Shown in pieces: positions 25,095 to 33,501 of a stretch of DNA of 64,000 nucleotides (position 1 is the first letter of the stretch; the number at the start of each line of letters is the position of its first letter). Under the pieces are notes generated by a model, which did not search any database, was not told the DNA's origin, and was given only the letters and a program-made list of their open reading frames with translations. This stretch comes from G965220825 sp965220825. Its GTDB lineage: Bacteria > Pseudomonadota > Alphaproteobacteria > UBA828. The DNA is taken from positions 434,001-498,000 of the forward strand of contig OZ244839.1 in NCBI GenBank assembly GCA_965220825.1, read 5' to 3'. Both the position numbers and the translations under genes were made by a program.

Positions 25095-26249
25095 ATGGCG
25101 AAGATCGTTGAGGTGCGGGCGAGCGCACACTCCTGCCCGTTCGAGACGAAGCGCGTGCGCATGGGGCTCGGCGCCAACAGCAAGCGGGATTTCGTTCTGG
25201 TGCGCATCCGGGACGAAAGCGGCGCGGTCGGCATCGGCGAGGCCCATCACGGGCAGAACCCCACCGCCATGACGGCGGTGATCCAGGAGGGCATGGGCTC
25301 GCTCATCCTGGGCGCCGACCCGTTGGATGGCGAGGGCATCTGGGGCCGCCTCAACCGGCAGCAGGTGGTGACCCACGGCCTCGGCGCCGGCAGCATCACG
25401 GCGCTTGCCGGTATCGACAACGCGCTGTGGGACCTCCGGGGCAAGCTGCTGGGCCAGCCGATCTACCGGCTTCTGGGCGGTGCCAAGAGGCGCATCCGCG
25501 CCTATGCGGGCGGGCTCAGCCTCGGCTTCAAGCCGCCGGAGGAACTGGAGTCCGAGGTCGCCGCTCTGGTGGATGAAGGCTACACCGCCATCAAGATGCG
25601 GGTGGGCGACACGCCCGCCAACGACGCCATGCGTGTGGGCCATATCCGCCGCACCTTCGGCGACGCCATCGACATCGCCGTGGATGCGGCGACCCGCTAC
25701 GACCTGCTCGATATCCCGGACGTGCTCCGCTATTGCGAGGAAAACCGCGTCTACTGGCTGGAGGAGCCCTTTACGCCGGATAATCTGCCGGCCTATGCGG
25801 AGCTCCGCCGCCGGACCGCAATCCCCATTGCGGCGGGTGAGAACCACTATGCGCGGCCTGCCTTCCGCGCACTCTTCGAGGCGCGAGCGATCTCGATCTG
25901 CCAGGCGGATTTCTGCAAGTCGGGCGGTATCAGCGAGGTGAAGAAGATCGCCGACATGGCGGACGCCTGGCACATTCCCATGGCGCCGCACACGAGCCAC
26001 AGCATCCTGAGCGCCGCCGGCAACGCCCATCTCCTGTCGGCGATTCCCAACGGGCTGATCTACGAGGCGGACGTGGCGGCGGTGAACCCCTTCCGCACCG
26101 AGCTCGCCAAGGGCTACACCGGCGTGGTGGACGGCCATATCGAGCCGCCGGACGGCCCCGGCCTCGGGCTGGAGCTGGACGAATCGGTGCTGAAGCGCTA
26201 CCCGGCGATTCCGGGCCCCTGCTATATCCCGGCCTGGGCCGAGGGCTGA
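25095..26249 (+). CDS. Mandelate racemase/muconate lactonizing enzyme family protein
   Basis: A 384-residue enolase-superfamily enzyme: N-terminal capping domain to about 125, then the modified TIM barrel. Metal ligands are D197 (DIAVDAATRYD), the Glu of WLEEP (about 223-224) and E249 (IAAGENHY). The strand-2 acid/base site is K167 in AIKMRVG, where the usual KxK reads K-M-R, and a His (H300, MAPHTSH) sits at the barrel end, typical of sugar-acid dehydratases or racemases. ATG 25095 is chosen because the longer frame to 24951 gives an N-terminus unlike the family. An LLM gene follows after 125 bp. Confidence 0.88.
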   Translation: MAKIVEVRASAHSCPFETKRVRMGLGANSKRDFVLVRIRDESGAVGIGEAHHGQNPTAMTAVIQEGMGSLILGADPLDGEGIWGRLNRQQVVTHGLGAGSITALAGIDNALWDLRGKLLGQPIYRLLGGAKRRIRAYAGGLSLGFKPPEELESEVAALVDEGYTAIKMRVGDTPANDAMRVGHIRRTFGDAIDIAVDAATRYDLLDIPDVLRYCEENRVYWLEEPFTPDNLPAYAELRRRTAIPIAAGENHYARPAFRALFEARAISICQADFCKSGGISEVKKIADMADAWHIPMAPHTSHSILSAAGNAHLLSAIPNGLIYEADVAAVNPFRTELAKGYTGVVDGHIEPPDGPGLGLELDESVLKRYPAIPGPCYIPAWAEG

Positions 26250-26374
26250 GGCGCGGGAGGAGGCCGCCGGGGGCTCCTTGCGCGACCCGGCGCAAACGGC
26301 ATTGGACGCGGGCCGGGCGCGTCTCCCATAATGCGCGGCATCGGATGGAGGGCGACCGGCCCGGGAGGCGCGCC

Positions 26375-27478
26375 ATGAAGCTCGGCATGTTCATGCACCC
26401 GATTCAGGACTTCAAACGGGGCTACCACACGCTCCTTCAGGAAGACCTGGAAATCATCAAATGCGCGGACGCGGTCGGCTTCGACGAGGTCTGGCTCGGC
26501 GAGCATTTCGCGCTCCCCTCGGAGCCGATCCAGTCGCCCCTCATGCTCTTCGCGGCGCTGATACCGCAGACCGAGCGGATCAAGTTCGGCTCCGGCGTGC
26601 TCTGCCTGCCTTACCAGCATCCGGCCATCGTCGCCGGCCAGGCGGCGCAGTTCGACCATCTTTCCAAGGGGCGCTTCCTCATGGGCATCGGGCCCGGCGC
26701 CACGCCGCCGGACTTCGAGATGTTCAAGATCACCGACAAGGACCGCATGGAGATGCTGGTGGAATCCATCGACATGATCCACGGCATCTGGGAGTCCGAA
26801 CCGCCCTACGCGTTCCACGGCAAATATTGGGACTTCGAGATCAAGGACAACGTGCTCCCTCATCTCGGCATCGGCGCCATGGGCAAACCCTATCAGAAGC
26901 CCCACCCGCCGGTGATGACGCCTGCCATGAGCCGGGGCTCGGGCGGCATCCGCCTCGCCGCCCGGCGGGACTGGATGTGCATCTCCGCCAATTTCGTGCC
27001 CGACGACGTGGTCAAGGGCCACTGGCAGGACTATCTCGACGAGCGCCGGAAGGTGGGCCGCCCACCCGATCCCTCGAAATGGAGGGTCGGGCGCACGCTA
27101 CTCGTCACCGAGACGGACCAGGAGGCGCGCGACTATCTGCGTCGCGAGGACAACGCCTTCCGCTGGTATTTCGAATATATCATCGGCATCACCCGCCACG
27201 GCGGATTCGTTCATATGCTGAAGTCGGATCCCGACATGCCGGACGAGGACGTGACGCCCGAATATTGCATCGACACCATCGTCACCGCCGGCAGCCCGAA
27301 GACCGTGGCCAGGAAGCTCGCGGCGTTCCGCGACGATGTGGGGCCGTGGGAGACCCTCATCCTTTCGCACCACGACTGGGTCCACAAGGACCTCTGGCGC
27401 CGCCATATGGAGTTGACAGCGACGGAGCTCATGCCCCGGCTCCGGGCCGAGATCGGCTGGCAGGAGGCCGCCGAATAG
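26375..27478 (+). CDS. LLM class flavin-dependent monooxygenase, limonene 1,2-monooxygenase-like
   Basis: A 367-residue luciferase-like flavin monooxygenase. The N-terminus (MKLGMFMHPIQDFKRGYHTL), EVWLGEHFALPSEPIQSPLM and FGSGVLCLPYQHPAIVAGQA fit the group often annotated as limonene monooxygenase or alkanal monooxygenase. ATG 26375 follows GGGAGG. A second LLM gene starts 44 nt later, suggesting a pair that shares a reduced-flavin source such as the reductase at 4711-5244 or one encoded elsewhere. The substrate is not known; the neighbourhood (di-iron monooxygenase, enolase-family enzymes) points to hydrocarbon or terpenoid-like compounds. Confidence 0.85.
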   Translation: MKLGMFMHPIQDFKRGYHTLLQEDLEIIKCADAVGFDEVWLGEHFALPSEPIQSPLMLFAALIPQTERIKFGSGVLCLPYQHPAIVAGQAAQFDHLSKGRFLMGIGPGATPPDFEMFKITDKDRMEMLVESIDMIHGIWESEPPYAFHGKYWDFEIKDNVLPHLGIGAMGKPYQKPHPPVMTPAMSRGSGGIRLAARRDWMCISANFVPDDVVKGHWQDYLDERRKVGRPPDPSKWRVGRTLLVTETDQEARDYLRREDNAFRWYFEYIIGITRHGGFVHMLKSDPDMPDEDVTPEYCIDTIVTAGSPKTVARKLAAFRDDVGPWETLILSHHDWVHKDLWRRHMELTATELMPRLRAEIGWQEAAE

Positions 27479-27522
27479 ATGGGCGGCGGCGACTTTTCCG
27501 GCCGGATGGGCGAGGGGGCGTG

Positions 27523-28629
27523 GTGAGGTTGGTGGACGGCATCGAGTTCGCGTTCGTCGCGGCGCCCGTGGGCGAGGACGGGCTCTCGGATGCCGCGATG
27601 TATGAGGAGATCCTCTCGGACTGCGCCTTCGCCCAGGCGGCCGGCTACCGCGCCGCCTGGATGATCGAGCATCACTTCTCGGACTATTTCCCGACCCCCA
27701 ACCCGCTGCTCTTCCTTTCCCACATTGCGGCGCGGTTCCCCGATCTCGCGCTCGGCACCTGCGTCCTGGTGACGCCCTGGTACGACCCGCTGCGCCTGGC
27801 CGAGGACATCGCGGAGCTGAACCTGCTCACGGCGCAACCGCTTCATTTGGGGCTTGGCCGCGGCACGGCGAAATATGAGTACGACGCCTTCGGCGTCGCC
27901 ATGGAGGAGAGCCGCCAGCGCTTCAAGGAAACCTACGAGATCGTCGCGCGGGCGCTCGAAGGCGGACGCTTCCGCTACCGGGGCGAGCATCTCCAGGTGC
28001 CGACCCGCGTCGAGCTTCGTCCGCGCACCGACCGGTCGAAGATACACTTCTATGGCGCGGTGGGCGGCAGCCCCGAATCGGGCTCGGTCATGGCCTCGCT
28101 CGGGTTGCCGCCGATCATGACCGCGTTCAGCAATCTGCCGCTCCAGCGCGAGGTGCTGGCGGCGTGGAAGGAGGAGGCGCGGGCGCGCGGCATGGCGGTC
28201 GAGGGCCGGCGCTATCCCATGATGGTGAACTGCATCGTGGCGGATACGGACGAGGAGGCCTACGACCTCGCCAAGCGCTACATCCCGCGCTTCCAGCAGG
28301 CCCAGATCGACCATTACGAGGCCGATGACGGCCATTTCGAGACGCTCAGGAGCTACGGCTCCTGGGCGAAGATCTTCGCGAAGATGAAGGAGCGCACCGA
28401 CCCCGCCAACATTCCCCCTTGGGCGGACGGCCAGTTCGTCGGCTCGCCGGAGACGGTGCGGGCGCGGGTCGAGGCCTATGTGGAGGCGGGCTTCAACAGC
28501 TTTTTGCTCCATACCGCGACGCCGGGTGTCCCCCGCCGTCACCGCCAAAGCTGGCTCGGCCGCTTTGCCGCCGAGGTCGCGCCCTATTTTACGAAGGAGG
28601 CCGCGGCCCGCGCCGCATCCGCCGGCTGA
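27523..28629 (+). CDS. LLM class flavin-dependent oxidoreductase
   Basis: A 368-residue luciferase-like protein from GTG 27523 (VRLVDGIEFAFV) behind GAGGGGGCG. Typical blocks are AAWMIEHHFSDYFPTPNPLL near 40-60, LALGTCVLVTPWYDPLRLAE, and LGLGRGTAKYEYDAFGVAME. It ends convergently 27 bp from the monooxygenase beta subunit gene. The upstream extension of the frame overlaps the previous LLM gene and is not coding. Likely a partner or parallel activity to 26375-27478. Confidence 0.85.
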   Translation: MRLVDGIEFAFVAAPVGEDGLSDAAMYEEILSDCAFAQAAGYRAAWMIEHHFSDYFPTPNPLLFLSHIAARFPDLALGTCVLVTPWYDPLRLAEDIAELNLLTAQPLHLGLGRGTAKYEYDAFGVAMEESRQRFKETYEIVARALEGGRFRYRGEHLQVPTRVELRPRTDRSKIHFYGAVGGSPESGSVMASLGLPPIMTAFSNLPLQREVLAAWKEEARARGMAVEGRRYPMMVNCIVADTDEEAYDLAKRYIPRFQQAQIDHYEADDGHFETLRSYGSWAKIFAKMKERTDPANIPPWADGQFVGSPETVRARVEAYVEAGFNSFLLHTATPGVPRRHRQSWLGRFAAEVAPYFTKEAAARAASAG

Positions 28630-28656
28630 GGGGGTGGGGTCGCGGGCTGCTTCCGC

Positions 28657-29646
28657 TCAGGCGGGGAGGCCGAGGCCCGTGTGGAAGTCGCGGACGGCCG
28701 CTTTGGCGGCTTCCGCATCGCCACCGCCGGGCAGTGCGGCGCAGTAGGCGTCGATGGCGGCGTCTCCGAGCGGTGCCCACTTGGCGATCCACTCCGCCAG
28801 CACCGCTTCGTTTCCGTCCGCCCCGCGCGCGAACGTCACCAGCGCGCCGCTCCAGCGGCGGGAGCGCTCGCCGTCGGTCCATTGGGCATCGAGCATCTGG
28901 GCGAGCAGGCCGTCCCCGTTCCGCCGGGCACAGCGCCCGAGGCCCCGGACGAAGGCTTCGTCGAAGGCGGGCTTCGCGACGAGGTTCAGCGCGACGAAAT
29001 GCTCCGCCCAGTCATAGGCGACAAGGGCGCGCTCCAGAAGCTCCCGGAAGCCCTGCCAGCAGGGGTCTTCCTCCCAGAAGCCTCTTTCGCGCTTGGCAAA
29101 ACCGGTGTCGGGATGCGCGTTGGCGAGTTCCCTGGTGCGGTAGGCGATGCGGGAGACCCAGCGAAGCTGGTCCGCCGCCTGGAACATGGCGCAGTTCTCG
29201 ATCGTGCTCGCCGGCACGATCTGGACCAGATAGGCCGAACCCATCTGGAAGGCGTGGAGCGGATAGCGGGCGGGCGTATAGAGCTTGGCGAGCGCCGCCA
29301 CCCATGCGGGGTCGAGGCTCGCATCGTGGCCGTTCGCCGCGTAGTCCTCCAGCAGCCCGTCCACATAGGCCTCGCGGTTGTCCTGCTCGACATTGTAGGA
29401 GCGGTAGATCAGCGCGTCCGGATCGCGGAAGGCGTCCCAGTCCTCGTGCCCGAGGGGTGAGCCGTTGCGGTATTTGAGGTACCACTTGTTCATGTCGATG
29501 TCCGGTGAGAGCGCCCACGGCATCGCGTCGTCGGTGCTCCAGAGCAGGTCGGTCGAGACGATTTCGTACTCGCTCGGCCTGCGCCGGTGCCCGGCCAAGT
29601 GGCTCCAGGTCTTCAGCGGCTTCGAGAGGTCGGATAGATCGCTCAT
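28657..29646 (-). CDS. Soluble di-iron monooxygenase hydroxylase, beta subunit (TmoE-like)
   Basis: A 329-residue beta subunit of a toluene-4-monooxygenase/alkene-monooxygenase-type hydroxylase. It has the ferritin-like fold without iron ligands and forms the (alpha-beta-gamma)2 complex. Family-like stretches are KTWSHLAGHRRRPSEYEIVS at 11-30 and ARYPLHAFQMGSAYLVQIVP near 126-145. It is the last gene of the operon, 19 nt after the coupling protein; in canonical clusters an NADH reductase gene (tmoF) would follow, but here the next sequence is the converging LLM gene. Confidence 0.88.
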   Translation of the reverse strand: MSDLSDLSKPLKTWSHLAGHRRRPSEYEIVSTDLLWSTDDAMPWALSPDIDMNKWYLKYRNGSPLGHEDWDAFRDPDALIYRSYNVEQDNREAYVDGLLEDYAANGHDASLDPAWVAALAKLYTPARYPLHAFQMGSAYLVQIVPASTIENCAMFQAADQLRWVSRIAYRTRELANAHPDTGFAKRERGFWEEDPCWQGFRELLERALVAYDWAEHFVALNLVAKPAFDEAFVRGLGRCARRNGDGLLAQMLDAQWTDGERSRRWSGALVTFARGADGNEAVLAEWIAKWAPLGDAAIDAYCAALPGGGDAEAAKAAVRDFHTGLGLPA

Positions 29647-29665
29647 CGGTCGTCCTCGGGGCGCG

Positions 29666-29971
29666 CTACAGGGTCTTGTCCAGATAGAAGCGCATGGCGT
29701 CGTCGGTGGTCTCGATCCGGCCGGAGAAGGAGGTCAGATTGACCTCCAGCTCGGCGATGCGGAAGGGGCGGCCCAGCAGGCGGGCGACCGTGTCGGCGCG
29801 CACCACGCATTCGCCCTCCGTCTCGACGCGGATATAGGTGACGCGATCTTCGACGACGAACGCCTTGCCCGGATTGTCCTGCTCCAGGGCATCCACCACG
29901 GCGTCGGCCACCTCGCCGGCACGGAGCACCGGCCCCACCGCGTTGTTCCCGCGGGCGGGCGCTTCGCTCAT
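29666..29971 (-). CDS. Monooxygenase coupling/effector protein (MmoB/DmpM family, TmoD-like)
   Basis: A 101-residue cofactor-free effector that binds the hydroxylase and tunes oxygen activation and electron transfer. The pattern VGPVLRAGEVADAVVDALEQ and the central VEDRVTYIRVETEGECVVR match the MmoB/DmpM fold. It lies 27 nt after the ferredoxin gene and 19 nt before the beta subunit, the order found in tmoCDE. Confidence 0.88.
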   Translation of the reverse strand: MSEAPARGNNAVGPVLRAGEVADAVVDALEQDNPGKAFVVEDRVTYIRVETEGECVVRADTVARLLGRPFRIAELEVNLTSFSGRIETTDDAMRFYLDKTL

Positions 29972-29998
29972 CGCCTTCTCCTCCGCGCAGCCGCCCCG

Positions 29999-30334
29999 TC
30001 AGCCGTCGGCATATTTGGGCTCGACGCCCGCGACGTCCACATAGACATCCTCGCCCTCTACCTTCACGGCATATTTGGCGACTTCGGTGTCTTCCGGATT
30101 GACCCCCTTGCCGGAGACCACGTCGAACTCCCAGAGGTGCATGCAGCAGGTCAGTACCCGGCCCTCGAGTTCGCCGTCCACCAGTTCGACCTCCTGATGG
30201 GGGCAATAGGCCTGGATTGCGTGGATGCCCTCGTCGGCGACATGCACGAGAAGCACCGGTACGCCGTCCGCTTCGAAGGCCCCCATCTCCCCTTCCCAGA
30301 TATCGTCCAGTGTGCAGACCTTGGTGAACGCCAT
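29999..30334 (-). CDS. Rieske [2Fe-2S] ferredoxin of the monooxygenase (TmoC-like)
   Basis: A 111-residue Rieske ferredoxin that would carry electrons from a reductase to the hydroxylase. The cluster ligands are C-P-H and C-C-M-H-L-W-E-F separated by 16 or 17 residues (about 44-66). Start MAFTKVCTLDD at 30334 is chosen because the extension to 30433 is rich in rare residues and lacks a ribosome site. It resumes the tmoC-D-E order after three unrelated genes. The 172 bp upstream of it hold no gene. Confidence 0.9.
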   Translation of the reverse strand: MAFTKVCTLDDIWEGEMGAFEADGVPVLLVHVADEGIHAIQAYCPHQEVELVDGELEGRVLTCCMHLWEFDVVSGKGVNPEDTEVAKYAVKVEGEDVYVDVAGVEPKYADG

Positions 30335-30506
30335 CGTCCCGCCGTCTCCCTCCCGCAAGCAGCCGTTATAACCACCACGGCGCACCGGCTTTTGCAATCC
30401 TCTCGCGCCGACGTCGACGCTGCATGCTCGCATACACGTGAGGGGCGGGCGTCGGAAACGGTGACGGCTCGCGCGCCGCCGGTAGGCGACGTCCTGCGTC
30501 TTGGCG

Positions 30507-30989
30507 CTATCCGCCGGTTACCTGCGCCCAGCCGTCCTTGTGCGGTTCCACGAAGTGGATCGTCGCCTCGACGGACTGGAAGAGCCAGCGCCCCTCCCGC
30601 CGCACATAGCGGTCGTCATATTCGCCGAGCAGCCACACGGCCGTTCGCGCGCCCTCGTCGTCGATGGTGGTGGCCGGCATGATGATCCACCAGCGCCCGC
30701 GGGCGGTATTCGCGTCCACGTCCACCTCAATGCGCTCGTTCGTCACCATATGGGCCGCAAAGACGATCTGCTTCGAGACGCCCATGAAGAAGGTGCGGAT
30801 CGCCTCTCTTCCCTCGTAGCGGCCGAAGGCCTCGCCCGCGTCCCAGATCCCGTCCTCGACGAATTGCGAGGCGATGCCGTCCGCGTCGTAACCCGCGTCG
30901 CAATAGGCGCAATAGTCGTGCTTCAGCCGCTTGATGGCCTCGATGGATTCGAGCGTATCGATCCGGTGCTCGAGATCGCGTCCCGTCAT
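30507..30989 (-). CDS. SnoaL-like/NTF2-fold protein in monooxygenase operon
   Basis: A 160-residue NTF2-fold protein: LESIEAIKRLKHDYCAYCDA at about 13-32, VEDGIWDAGEAFGRYEGREA and AHMVTNERIEVDVDANTARG. It resembles the protein at 24350-24808. Members of this group include ring-hydroxylating-dioxygenase beta-like proteins and isomerases; no catalytic residue can be assigned. Its position between the binding protein and ferredoxin genes suggests a role in the same pathway. Confidence 0.82.
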   Translation of the reverse strand: MTGRDLEHRIDTLESIEAIKRLKHDYCAYCDAGYDADGIASQFVEDGIWDAGEAFGRYEGREAIRTFFMGVSKQIVFAAHMVTNERIEVDVDANTARGRWWIIMPATTIDDEGARTAVWLLGEYDDRYVRREGRWLFQSVEATIHFVEPHKDGWAQVTGG

Positions 30990-31090
30990 GCCTCCCTCCC
31001 ACTCGTCTCCCGCGCCCGGGCGGGCGGCGGGTGCGGACGCGGGTTCCGGACGCGGAGTCGTCGCCGGACCTCCGCGTCCGGAGCGTCGCG

Positions 31091-32278
31091 TCAGTTCTTG
31101 AGCAGCACGCTCTTCGGGATCGGCCCCGCGGTCACGTAATCGACCATCCGCGTCTTGCCTTCGTCCGTGCAGATGATCGCGTAGCGCGCCTTGTCCTGGA
31201 TATGGAGCTGGTCGGAGAAGCTGCGCGGCCCCATGAGGGTCGGCTCGTCCTTCATCTTCTCCATTTCGGCGGTGACTGCCGCGGAGTCCAGCGTTCCCGC
31301 GCGCTCGACCGCCTTCGCCCAGAGATCCATGAGCACATAGCCCGCGATCGGCAGCGAGGTGGCGGCCTGGTCGCCCTCCCTGGCGGCGAGCTTCTCGAAG
31401 AACGCCTTCACGTCATCGCCCGCATCGCCATAGATCGAGCTGAACGCCGCCGCGCAGAAGTTGCTGAGATTGGGGACGGCGTCGAGCCAGTAGTGGCCGT
31501 CCATGGCAACGCCCGAGACCACCAGCCCGGTAACGCCCGAGGCCCGCATCTGGCGAAGCGCCGAGGCCGCACCCGGCACGTAGGAGCAGAGCGCGATCAC
31601 GTCGGGGGCGTTGTCGAGCGACTTGATCCGGTCGATCTGACCCTGAATCGAGGGGTCGTTGTTCTGAAACACGTCGACACCCAGAAGCTCGGCGCCTTCC
31701 AGCTGCTTCCACGCCCACTCGAAGCCGGCACAGACCGACTTGTTGTATTCGATGGTGTCATCCCGCAGCAGCCAGGCGGTGCGCGCGTCGCGGGATTCGT
31801 AGGCGTAGGTCGCGACGGATGCGCCGTCGAGATGGGCCGCCTGGCCGCCGGTGAAGGCGAAGCGGCCGATTCCCTCGATCCCGGCCTTGGCATCGCCGGC
31901 GCAGAGGAAGAGCGAGATGAGGCCCGCGTTCTGGGCCGTGTTCGCGGCCGGTGCGCCCATGTCGAAGTCGCAATCCACGAAGACGACGCTCGCGCCGCCG
32001 TCGATGACGATCTGGCCCGCCTTCACGCCTTCTTCGCGCTCGGACTTCGAATCCGCCTGAACGATCTCCAATTGTCTGCCGAGAAGCCCTCCGGCGGTGT
32101 TGATCTCTTCGAGCCTGATCTGCGCCGCGAGCGTTGCGGGCCCCGTATAGGCGGCCTGCCACCCGCTGGTGGAAACGGCGAATCCGACCTTGATGGTCTC
32201 CTGCTCGTCCTGAGCCGCGGCCGGTCCACCGGCCAACAGGGCGACGGCAGCGGCCGCGCCCGCGATATATTTCAGCAT
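31091..32278 (-). CDS. ABC transporter substrate-binding protein, branched-chain amino acid type, orphan
   Basis: A 395-residue type I binding protein (LivJ/Peripla_BP_6-like) with a signal peptide (MLKYIAGAAAAVALLAGG, cleavage near AAA-QD at about 22). The mature part has VGFAVSTSGWQAAYTGPATL, EEINTAGGLLGRQLEI and GGASVVFVDCDFDMGAPAAN. Start 32278 removes a long Pro/Arg-rich frame extension. No permease or ATPase gene is near it, so it either works with a transporter encoded elsewhere or serves as a periplasmic receptor. Aromatic-compound uptake by such proteins is known. Confidence 0.88.
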   Translation of the reverse strand: MLKYIAGAAAAVALLAGGPAAAQDEQETIKVGFAVSTSGWQAAYTGPATLAAQIRLEEINTAGGLLGRQLEIVQADSKSEREEGVKAGQIVIDGGASVVFVDCDFDMGAPAANTAQNAGLISLFLCAGDAKAGIEGIGRFAFTGGQAAHLDGASVATYAYESRDARTAWLLRDDTIEYNKSVCAGFEWAWKQLEGAELLGVDVFQNNDPSIQGQIDRIKSLDNAPDVIALCSYVPGAASALRQMRASGVTGLVVSGVAMDGHYWLDAVPNLSNFCAAAFSSIYGDAGDDVKAFFEKLAAREGDQAATSLPIAGYVLMDLWAKAVERAGTLDSAAVTAEMEKMKDEPTLMGPRSFSDQLHIQDKARYAIICTDEGKTRMVDYVTAGPIPKSVLLKN

Positions 32279-32420
32279 TGGGTGCCTCCCTAGGGATGTC
32301 ATTTCGTTGCCGCCGGACGAGGATGGCCTGCCCGGCGGGGCGTCATGTCTTGTTATAGGCGGAGACGATAGCGAGCCCCGCCGCTCCGGCCAAGGGACGT
32401 CAACGCCGGCGGCAGGGCGC

Positions 32421-33170
32421 CTACGCGTTCTCGAGGTGCGCCGGCTTCCGCTTGCCGAGGCGGGTCCAGTAGTCCGCCGGGATGCGCTCCGGCGTCTTGT
32501 AGAAGTGCCAGCGGCAGGGCTTGGCGTGATCCGGGTCGAACTCGGTGACCCAGAGCGGCGCACCGCCCCATTCGATGGGGAGGATTTCGTTGAGCGCGCA
32601 ATGGACGCAGTAATAGGGCACGTCCTTGCGGCCCCAGCTCCACCAATGGGCTTCCTGCGTGGTTCCGAAGCGATAGGGCGGGCCGAGGCGGGAGGGGGTG
32701 CCGTCCACCGGATCGCCGCGGCGCATGCGTCCGCCGCTGCCGCAGGGGTTCATGACAATGGTGAAGCGATCCCCGTCCTCAAGCACTTCGATGCTGCCGT
32801 CCTGGGCCGGTCCGCAGCGGTGGGCGCGCATCATCTCGGCGGTAAGGGCCACCTGGCGTTCCACCGGTATCTTGCGAAAGGCCTTCCAGGTGCGCTTCAT
32901 CATCCAGCTTTCCTGGGTCGCGCGCAGCATGGCGTAGACCTCGCCCTCGCCGAACCTCTGGGCGATCTTCGTCAGCATGTCCCAGATCCAGTCGCAGTAG
33001 AGGTCGTGAAGGCCTTTCCACTCGTGGATCAGGTTGCGGGCGAGGCGCTTCGCCTCGCCGGTCCGTCCGTCGTCGATTGCGTCGGCGATCACCTCGCCGG
33101 TGGGCCGGCCCAGATCGGCCGGGTCGTCCTCGCGCAGGATGCGCCCCGCGAAGTCGGAGAGCCTGAGCAT
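32421..33170 (-). CDS. Cys-rich protein of unknown function in monooxygenase operon
   Basis: A 249-residue cytoplasmic protein I cannot assign. The N-terminal 110 residues are helical (AIDDGRTGEAKRLARNLIHE at about 31-50, WIWDMLTKIAQRFGEGEVYAM). The C-terminal half carries MNPCGSGGRMRRGDP, YYCVHCALNE and KPCRWHFYK, that is four Cys plus His residues that could bind a metal or cluster, and GDRFTIVMNPCG resembles strands of small-ligand-binding folds. It sits 27 nt after the gamma subunit gene, so it is very probably cotranscribed with the hydroxylase. No signal peptide. Confidence 0.75.
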   Translation of the reverse strand: MLRLSDFAGRILREDDPADLGRPTGEVIADAIDDGRTGEAKRLARNLIHEWKGLHDLYCDWIWDMLTKIAQRFGEGEVYAMLRATQESWMMKRTWKAFRKIPVERQVALTAEMMRAHRCGPAQDGSIEVLEDGDRFTIVMNPCGSGGRMRRGDPVDGTPSRLGPPYRFGTTQEAHWWSWGRKDVPYYCVHCALNEILPIEWGGAPLWVTEFDPDHAKPCRWHFYKTPERIPADYWTRLGKRKPAHLENA

Positions 33171-33197
33171 GGCGCTTCCTCCGGCCGTTGCGCGCCG

Positions 33198-33482
33198 CTA
33201 CGCGCCCTCCGCCGGGGGCTCCTCGAAATAGATATCGATGCAGTCGTACTGGTGGATGCCGGCCTCCTGGGCGGTGAGGTTTCGGGGCCAGGGCGGGGCG
33301 TCGTTCCGCTCGGTGGTGGGGCGAACCCGGAGCGTGCGGCCCGGCCGGGGCGCCACATGCAGGTCTATGGAGTGGTACGCGCAGGCCGCCGCCACTTCGT
33401 CCATGGTCTGCCCCGGCTCGATTTCGACGACCTTGATATGCGCATCCTGCTGGAAGCGCGAGAGGATGGGGAAGGCGCCCAT
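33198..33482 (-). CDS. Soluble di-iron monooxygenase hydroxylase, gamma subunit (TmoB-like)
   Basis: A 94-residue ubiquitin-fold subunit of the hydroxylase. MGAFPILSRFQQDAHIKVVE, the VAAACAYHSID block, the VAPRPGRTLRVRP stretch and the C-terminal HQYDCIDIYFEE follow the TmoB pattern. It lies 19 nt after the alpha subunit gene, the canonical A-B order. Confidence 0.88.
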   Translation of the reverse strand: MGAFPILSRFQQDAHIKVVEIEPGQTMDEVAAACAYHSIDLHVAPRPGRTLRVRPTTERNDAPPWPRNLTAQEAGIHQYDCIDIYFEEPPAEGA

Positions 33483-33501
33483 GCCCTCTGCACCGCCCGG
33501 T

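Noticed and set aside
26461..27522. Fusion of two LLM proteins suggested by one long plus-strand frame
   Set aside because: The upstream part is an out-of-frame shadow of the first LLM gene; GTG 27523 has its own ribosome site.
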